Of a DNA stretch of 12,044 bases, positions 8,085 to 12,044 are shown in pieces. Below the pieces are notes generated by a model. The model made no database searches. It saw nothing but the letters and a program-made list of their open reading frames with translations, and was not told where the DNA came from. The stretch spans positions 1 through 12,044 of the forward strand of contig CAYUJS010000054.1 of the NCBI GenBank assembly GCA_964445105.1, read 5' to 3'. Source of the stretch: CAWBNS01 sp964445105. Its GTDB lineage: Bacteria > Chlamydiota > Chlamydiia > Chlamydiales > JAJFMA01. Position numbers and translations under genes: made by a program. Within the stretch, counting starts at the first letter, position 1. Each line of letters starts with the position of its first letter.

Positions 8085-9518
8085 TTATGAGGGCGGCGCG
8101 CTGGAGGAGGAAGAAAAAGCTGAGTCAGTCATGGGCGTGCCCGCCAGTGTCACCTCTAAACGTAGATCTTCGATGAGCTTGCGTAAGGGAGCATCAAAGG
8201 CGTGCTCCTGTTTGCGCAATAAGCCCAATAAATTATCGATGGCGCTGTTACGTTTATGCCGCAACGTAGCGTCGCTTTCGCTTTCCGGCCAAACGTGTCC
8301 GCGCAGTAGCTCCACCCACTTTTTAGCATGCTGTTTAATCCCTTTAGAATTTGCAGCCTGGATCTTCTTTTTTAGTATTAAGAACTTGTCTTCGGCGGTT
8401 GGCTGGAAACCTTCACATCCCATGTTGCCAGATCGTATGCAATCTTCGTAATAGGGCCTTAGACAGTTTTGTTCTTCTTCAGCAGTGATGTGCTCGTTAG
8501 CTTCTATTACGCGGCCAAACAGGCTACAGCATAAAGTGGGATTTGCTTTTACCCTACGATGATAGAACCTCTGATAAATCTGATCTCCCGCTAGCAGGCC
8601 TGGCATCCTCTCGCCCTTCATCACATGAAAGTCTTGTTGGAATGGCGACGGGCCCACTATTGCTTTGTGCGTTCCATCGAGCAAATTTTGCACTTGTTGG
8701 ATGCCGATTACCTTTCCGATGCCTGTAGCGAAATTAGCAAACATCACCTCAATGGTATCAGAGATAGTGGTTACATAGTCTACCGTGCCGATCAACATCA
8801 TGGGTTTATTATCGGTTCCGTGATTTGCTAGCATTTCCATATTTCTCTTAAGGCTGGGATCGATATTAGCAAGTTCGGCGATTATCATACCGACGAGGTA
8901 AAGCCTACTGCCATATTGGGCAAACACAGGGGCACCGGAATTTCCAGGCAGCACCGTAGCATCTATCGTAAAAGTCCCTTCCTCCTCTGCTAAGGATGAA
9001 ACGCGGCCCTTGTGAAACGAGGGCTGAGCGTGGTTAAGCGGATAGCCCGCATAATAAATTTTTTCTCCAACTCGAGGCAGAGGCGAATCTTTACTAAGCG
9101 ATGGCGAGGGCAAATATTTTTGAAGGAACGGCCTTGGCAGGAAATCTTCATCTCTGATGTTAAATAAAGCCGTGTCAAGATGCACATGTGAATCAAGCGA
9201 TCTTAGCGCGATCCAATCGGCCGTGTAGGTCGTCTCTGCGTAACTGACAGTAATGGGCGGGACGAAATACCTACACGTACCGGGAGGTTGATCGGGCTCG
9301 TTTTCGATTTGAATGAGTTCCAGCACATGGAAGGGAACGACAACCCGATTGCCACCAATTAAAATACCAGTGCTCTTTCCTTTAAGCGTACTGACCTGGC
9401 AGACACATTGGCTTATGTGCGCAAATATTTGACTCACATCAAATTTAGGCGGACTGGCGATAGGTGTCAGGTTCATTTGAGCGGGGGGCATTGAGTCCCG
9501 CGGTTGCACATTATACAT
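8085..9518 (-). CDS. trypsin-fold (S1-like) serine protease, 477 aa
   Basis: The first half is a chymotrypsin-fold protease with the full catalytic set: His64 in VVVPFHVLE, Asp115 in VHLDTALFN, and Ser194 in PGNSGAPVF. GEKIYYAGYPLN (about 151-162) is the usual strand before the Ser loop. Residues from about 215 to 477 match nothing I recognise: a Cys-containing region (about 340-380), a Lys-rich helical segment (KFLILKKKIQAANSKGIKQH, about 388-407), further helices, and a Ser-rich end. There is no signal peptide or PDZ domain, so this is not an HtrA/DegP protein; it is either cytosolic or exported by a signal-less route. The start at 9518 is preferred over an in-frame ATG 16 codons upstream because GAGGAG (9530-9525) sits 6 bases before it. 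The substrate is unknown. A 162-base gap separates it from the small gene at 9681-9947 on the same strand, so co-transcription is possible. Confidence 0.8.
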   Translation of the reverse strand: MYNVQPRDSMPPAQMNLTPIASPPKFDVSQIFAHISQCVCQVSTLKGKSTGILIGGNRVVVPFHVLELIQIENEPDQPPGTCRYFVPPITVSYAETTYTADWIALRSLDSHVHLDTALFNIRDEDFLPRPFLQKYLPSPSLSKDSPLPRVGEKIYYAGYPLNHAQPSFHKGRVSSLAEEEGTFTIDATVLPGNSGAPVFAQYGSRLYLVGMIIAELANIDPSLKRNMEMLANHGTDNKPMMLIGTVDYVTTISDTIEVMFANFATGIGKVIGIQQVQNLLDGTHKAIVGPSPFQQDFHVMKGERMPGLLAGDQIYQRFYHRRVKANPTLCCSLFGRVIEANEHITAEEEQNCLRPYYEDCIRSGNMGCEGFQPTAEDKFLILKKKIQAANSKGIKQHAKKWVELLRGHVWPESESDATLRHKRNSAIDNLLGLLRKQEHAFDAPLRKLIEDLRLEVTLAGTPMTDSAFSSSSSAPPS

Positions 9519-9524
9519 TAGATT

Positions 9525-9530
9525 CTCCTC
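9525..9530 (-). promoter_or_regulatory. ribosome binding site deciding the protease start
   Basis: GAGGAG on the minus strand, spaced 6 bases (AATCTA) from ATG 9518. The upstream ATG at 9566 has no comparable site, so the shorter 477-residue protein is favoured. Confidence 0.7.
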
Positions 9531-9604
9531 TGTATGTAAAATGCGCCGACGGTGCAAAAAAATCAAAATAAAGTCCAGTATTTTATGAAAATGGCAAATC
9601 CAGA

Positions 9605-9677
9605 CAGGAAAAGGTAAAAAAATAAATCAAGGCTTATGCTCAAAGACACCCTGCTGCTGTTGCCTTGCCTTTTCCTG
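9605..9677. repeat. long-armed inverted repeat between the small gene and the protease gene
   Basis: CAGGAAAAGG (9605-9614) and CCTTTTCCTG (9668-9677) are exact complements. The arms extend to 13 bases (9605-9617 with 9665-9677) with one mismatched position. They are 47-53 bases apart, just after the stop of the 88-residue gene and upstream of the protease gene. This could fold in RNA as a large-loop hairpin or be a pair of binding half-sites. No T-run marks it as a terminator. Confidence 0.45.
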
Positions 9678-9680
9678 GTG

Positions 9681-9947
9681 CTAACGGCTCGGAGGGTGGT
9701 CTGCCCAGACATATCCCTCTAGCTGCAGACTGCGTTCAAATAGCATAAACGCCCTGGCGAACAAAGTAGGCTCGTCGGTGGGATAAAGATAACAGCGCCC
9801 ATTAAACTCTTTCCAGTGCGCTCGTGGGATAGTCACTCCCGACGCGTTAAGCTCTACCAGCAATGACTCGTCTTTAAACTCAATGCGATCGTCCTGGTAA
9901 ATGGCACTGACAGAGCGATCGACCGGATCAATAAAGTATTTAGTCAT
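9681..9947 (-). CDS. hypothetical protein, 88 aa
   Basis: A compact 88-residue frame starting ATG 9947, with AGGGG (9958-9954) 6 bases upstream, which makes translation believable. It is acidic and aromatic-rich: MTKYFIDPVDRSVSAIYQDD at the start, PRAHWKEFNGRCYLYPTDEP in the middle, and an amphipathic helix-like end (TLFARAFMLFERSLQLEGY). No membrane segment or signal peptide is present. I do not recognise a family. It reads in the same direction as the protease gene, 162 bases upstream of it, and could be its partner or a small chaperone-like protein, but nothing in the sequence shows this. Confidence 0.6.
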   Translation of the reverse strand: MTKYFIDPVDRSVSAIYQDDRIEFKDESLLVELNASGVTIPRAHWKEFNGRCYLYPTDEPTLFARAFMLFERSLQLEGYVWADHPPSR

Positions 9948-9962
9948 GTCTTTCCCCTTTTG

Positions 9963-9977
9963 TAGCTAGCATAGCTA
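9963..9977. promoter_or_regulatory. short palindrome upstream of the 88-aa gene
   Basis: TAGCTA-GCA-TAGCTA (9963-9968 and 9972-9977). The arm is itself a palindrome, so the copies are both direct and inverted repeats. It lies 16 bases upstream of the ATG at 9947, just behind its ribosome binding site, where an operator or leader hairpin would act. This is suggestive only. Confidence 0.3.
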
Positions 9978-10045
9978 TAACTTAAACTGCTTTTTTTGAG
10001 TACGTCCCAGCATAGCGCAAACAAAAAGATTCGCCTTGATTTTAC

Positions 10046-10063
10046 GACCGAGAGCAATCGGTC
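10046..10063. repeat. 6-bp hairpin in the divergent intergenic region
   Basis: GACCGA (10046-10051) and TCGGTC (10058-10063) pair around the loop GAGCAA. It lies between the two divergent genes (9681-9947 and 10213 onward), so it could be an operator or a leader structure. No T-run follows. Confidence 0.3.
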
Positions 10064-10160
10064 TTCGGCTTGAAAACAACAATATTTTTAATGCTGATTG
10101 TGTAAAACTAAATTTGAAAACATGCGAATTAAACCACATATTAAAAATACATAATTTACA

Positions 10161-10190
10161 TTTATTTTTATATGCAAAATCACATATAAT
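10161..10190 (+). promoter_or_regulatory. candidate promoter for the kinase-like gene
   Basis: A consensus -10 box TATAAT lies at 10185-10190, 22 bases before the ATG at 10213. The best -35 match at 18-base spacing is the weak TTTATT (10161-10166). The surrounding ~130 bases (10080-10212) are extremely A/T-rich, which helps melting. The Shine-Dalgarno sequence before ATG 10213 is poor, so the start of the protein is less certain than the promoter. Confidence 0.4.
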
Positions 10191-10212
10191 AAAAATAAAA
10201 AGCGGTTGATGT

Positions 10213-11410
10213 ATGGACGTAAATCTAAATCCAGCTCATTCGACTAATTTTTCCGGGCAAACAGGCCCCGTAAGCCAGAAGCCATCAACTCCGCCTCCTA
10301 GCTCGCCGAGCGAAACCGAAGCAAAGCCGGTAGAGAATTTTAGCGCCTCGTCAAGTTTGCTAGAAAAAAGGCGACACTTGGATGAAGAGGCAGAACAAGT
10401 TCATGCGCAAGTCGAAGCGCTACTGCCGTCGCAAAAAAAGGCTAAGAAGCAGCATTTAGGTCCGCTCCAAGAAAAAATGGTTGGTTGTTTCCCCGCTGCA
10501 GCAGATGTCATTAATTCCGCTGGCTCGGTAGAAAAGCTGAGGGAAATTGCCCACTTGCAAGCTAAAGAAAAGCTAGGATCTGTTGCACCCGTAGCTGACC
10601 ATGAGATCGAGCAGATTTATTCCTTATTGTTCGAGAGCGACGAGTTTAGCAAGCATAGCCTGGAATCAGCTGTAGCCTCTACAAACTTATGCTCTCCACA
10701 CATTTGCCAGGTCTACCAGACACTCCACGCGAGTTTAGATAAACTCCAGCAGTACGGCTCCTTCGCAGATGTGCTAGAGAATAAAGATAAATTTTTAAAT
10801 GAGCATCCCGGCTTGAAATCTATCTTGAAAAAAAATGCATCGGTTCCTCAAATCGTAGCAGCTTTAGATAAGATTTCGTCTAAGGACAAACAAATAGAAA
10901 GACAACAGGAGTACCTCGACTGTCCAATTCTTGATCTAAAAGATTTGCTTTCCGTCAACAAACGCGAAACCTACATTCTACGCGACAACGTCGGAAAACC
11001 TTGTTGGGTATTTAAACCTGCCATGAGTACGGACACAGAGGCGGTTGCGGGTCTACGACGCGCAAAGAGCGAACAGATGGCTTCACTATTTAACGACAAG
11101 GCCGGTTTTCCAATCCCTTTTACAGCCTTTCTCAATATAAAAGGAACCGTAGGCTCTATGCAAATGTTTATCGAGGGAGCATCCACTGTTATTTTTACAA
11201 GAAGGCGTTCCAACCTCGCCCAGGAGGCTCACAGAGATTTACAAAAGTTATTTATTTTTGATCTAATTTCTGGAAATTCCGACCGACATACGAACAATTT
11301 TTTACAGTCTAAAGCTGCTGGACAAACTAGCTTATACGGAATTGATCACGGAGAGTGTTTCCAAAGCTATCGAGAAGCCCTGGTCATGAACTATACGACA
11401 CATTCTGCTC
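10213..11410 (+). CDS. PI3/PI4-kinase- or HipA-like kinase, truncated at its 3' end
   Basis: About 400 residues are visible before foreign sequence takes over. Residues 1-60 are polar and Ser/Pro-rich with no signal peptide. Residues 60-240 look helical. From about 250 a kinase-like domain of the PI3/PI4-kinase/HipA superfamily begins: Lys268 in WVFKPAMS (ATP-binding Lys), Glu287 (likely its helix-C partner), and hinge-like QMFIEGAS (317-324). The catalytic loop is FDLISGNSDRHTNN (349-362) with Asp357, and the metal-binding motif is GIDHGECF (376-383) with Asp378. All the key residues are present. Family members phosphorylate phosphoinositides, or proteins in the HipA and actin-fragmin kinase branches; several are pathogen effectors. 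The natural C terminus after about residue 395-405 is missing, replaced in frame by a CoxL fragment. A host-directed effector kinase is my inference; the kinase motifs are seen. Confidence 0.65.
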
Positions 11411-11450
11411 TTGGTGGGCCCCACGTCAGCATCGCAGAGGATACCGGGCG
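11400..11450. other. chimeric junction between AT-richer and GC-rich DNA
   Basis: Within these bases the codon choice and base composition switch abruptly, from mixed third positions to almost all G/C. The encoded family also switches, from a kinase (Asp378 motif, then SYREALVMNYTTHS) to CoxL (HVERLVAVDDSGTVVNPL). The reading frame happens to stay open, which chance allows one time in three. Assembly chimerism is more likely than a real fusion, because the CoxL part begins in mid-domain without its cofactor-binding upstream parts. Confidence 0.75.
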
Positions 11451-11850
11451 TGTTCATGTCGAGCGGCTCGTGGCCGTGGACGACTCCGGCACGGTGGTCA
11501 ATCCGCTGATCTTGGAGGCGCAGATTCACGGCTCGGCGGCGCACGGCCTGGGCGAGGCGCTGATTGAGCGGATGGTCTACGACGCGGACGGCTACGTCCT
11601 GACTGGCTCGCTGCTGGACTATGCGATCCCGACCGCCCACATGCTGCCGACGTTCCAGACCGGCCACTTCAGCACGCCCAGCCCGCAGCAACCGTTCGGG
11701 GCGAAAGGGGCGGGGGAGGCCGGCAACATCGGGACGCCGGCCGCCGTCGTGAACGCCGTGCTGGACGCGCTGGCGCCGCTTGGCGTGACGGCGGTCGATC
11801 ACCCGCTCACCGACGAGCGTATCTGGCGGCTGATGCAGTCGCACCGCTGA
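11430..11850 (+). CDS. C-terminal fragment of a CoxL/xanthine-dehydrogenase-family molybdenum hydroxylase
   Basis: About 140 residues (roughly 408-545 of the joined frame) align by eye with the end of the large, molybdopterin-binding subunit of aerobic CO dehydrogenase/xanthine dehydrogenase-type enzymes. Visible landmarks are VERLVAVDDSGTVVNPL, AQIHGSAAHGLGEAL (436-450), GSLLDYAIPTA (465-475), and GAKGAGEAG (496-504). Glu502 in the last motif is the family's active-site glutamate. The last residues, PLTDERIWRLMQ, are a typical end. Intact members are about 750-800 residues, so some 80% is absent. They hydroxylate carbon centres or oxidise CO with a Mo-cytosine dinucleotide cofactor, together with FAD and iron-sulfur subunits. 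CO dehydrogenase itself cannot be claimed because its Cys-containing active-site loop is not in the fragment. Very high GC and the family's distribution point to an actinobacterial, chloroflexal or proteobacterial source. Confidence 0.85.
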
Positions 11851-11905
11851 TCAGCGGGATCACGGAGCATGAGCCGCGGCGATCCGACGCCGGGAGACGG
11901 CCGGC

Positions 11906-11937
11906 TGGAGGCTGGCGCATGAATCTGCCAGCCTCCA
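11906..11937 (+). terminator. GC-rich hairpin after the CoxL stop, possible terminator
   Basis: A perfect 11-bp inverted repeat, TGGAGGCTGGC (11906-11916) and GCCAGCCTCCA (11927-11937), with a 10-base loop, lies 55 bases after TGA 11848-11850. There is no T-run behind it, as is common in high-GC genomes. It supports 11850 as a true gene end in the source genome of this fragment. Confidence 0.5.
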
Positions 11938-12044
11938 CCACAGGCCGTCACCAGCCAGGCAGCCGGCCGGGCAGCCAGTCGTCGCATGTGGCGCTCCGGG
12001 GCGATGTCCTGGTGCGCGGCCATCCGACACCGTACCATCGCCTC

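Noticed and set aside
7996..8451. 151-codon plus-strand frame overlapping the protease 3' end
   Set aside because: Antisense to the C terminus of the protease gene; it overlaps the candidate terminator hairpin and has no family resemblance.
9519..9566. Longer protease start at ATG 9566 (16 extra residues)
   Set aside because: No ribosome binding site before it, while GAGGAG sits at ideal distance before ATG 9518; the extra residues are His/Arg-rich and unlike a signal peptide.
11395..11455. A transposon or phage insertion as the cause of the composition jump
   Set aside because: No inverted terminal repeats, target duplication, integrase or transposase sequence can be seen at the junction or to its right within the window.
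11332..11844. Long minus-strand frame opposite the CoxL fragment (170 codons)
   Set aside because: Arg/His-rich translation typical of the antisense of high-GC coding sequence; the plus strand has an unmistakable CoxL match.
11988..12044. Possible new gene start at GTG 11988 (LRGDVLVRGHPTPYH)
   Set aside because: Only 19 codons are visible before the window ends, with no clear ribosome binding site; too short to support.

Overview
The first ~11.4 kb have mid-range GC, long hydrophilic proteins with no close relation to textbook housekeeping genes, decaying leucine-rich-repeat (LRR) genes, a signal-less trypsin-fold protease and a lipid/protein-kinase-like protein with a disordered Pro/Ser-rich N terminus. 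That mix suits a host-associated intracellular bacterium with a Gram-negative envelope. My best guess is an environmental chlamydia (Parachlamydia/Waddlia-like), with a Legionella- or Coxiella-like gammaproteobacterium as the alternative. No marker gene (rRNA, tRNA, ribosomal protein) is present to settle it. The last ~600 bases are visibly GC-rich and encode the C terminus of a CoxL/xanthine-dehydrogenase-family molybdenum hydroxylase. They look as if they come from a different, high-GC genome, so the window probably contains a chimeric junction near 11,400-11,450.

Layout. 1-633 (+): a decayed gene of unknown function, readable only across two frame changes and one in-frame TAG. 824-1530: debris of LRR genes, one remnant on the minus strand (824-1377) and the clear end of a cysteine-containing LRR protein on the plus strand (1357-1530), abutting at about 1357-1377. 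1545-5594 (-): one intact 1349-residue protein with a single N-terminal membrane anchor and AsmA/TamB-like character. 5595-6388: about 0.8 kb without a convincing intact gene but with coding-like fragments. 6389-7871 (-): an AlbA_2/Schlafen-type 'RecG-like' regulator split by a one-base frameshift near 7076, with a 21-bp tandem repeat in its 3' part. 8085-9518 (-): a trypsin-fold serine protease with a complete His-Asp-Ser triad and an unrecognised C-terminal half. 9681-9947 (-): an 88-residue hypothetical protein. 9948-10212: a divergent, very AT-rich promoter region. 10213-about 11410 (+): a PI3/PI4-kinase- or HipA-like protein whose frame runs into the CoxL fragment (to 11850).

How the genes may work together. 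The AsmA-like protein would act in the envelope. The protease, the small protein and the kinase-like protein form a cluster that could be exported effectors: none has a visible signal peptide, and two have polar, Ser/Pro-rich N termini. This is inference from family type and context; no secretion signal can be proven by reading. The many broken genes mark a decaying accessory region, unless some of the single-base lesions are sequencing or assembly errors, which the junction at the right end makes a real possibility.
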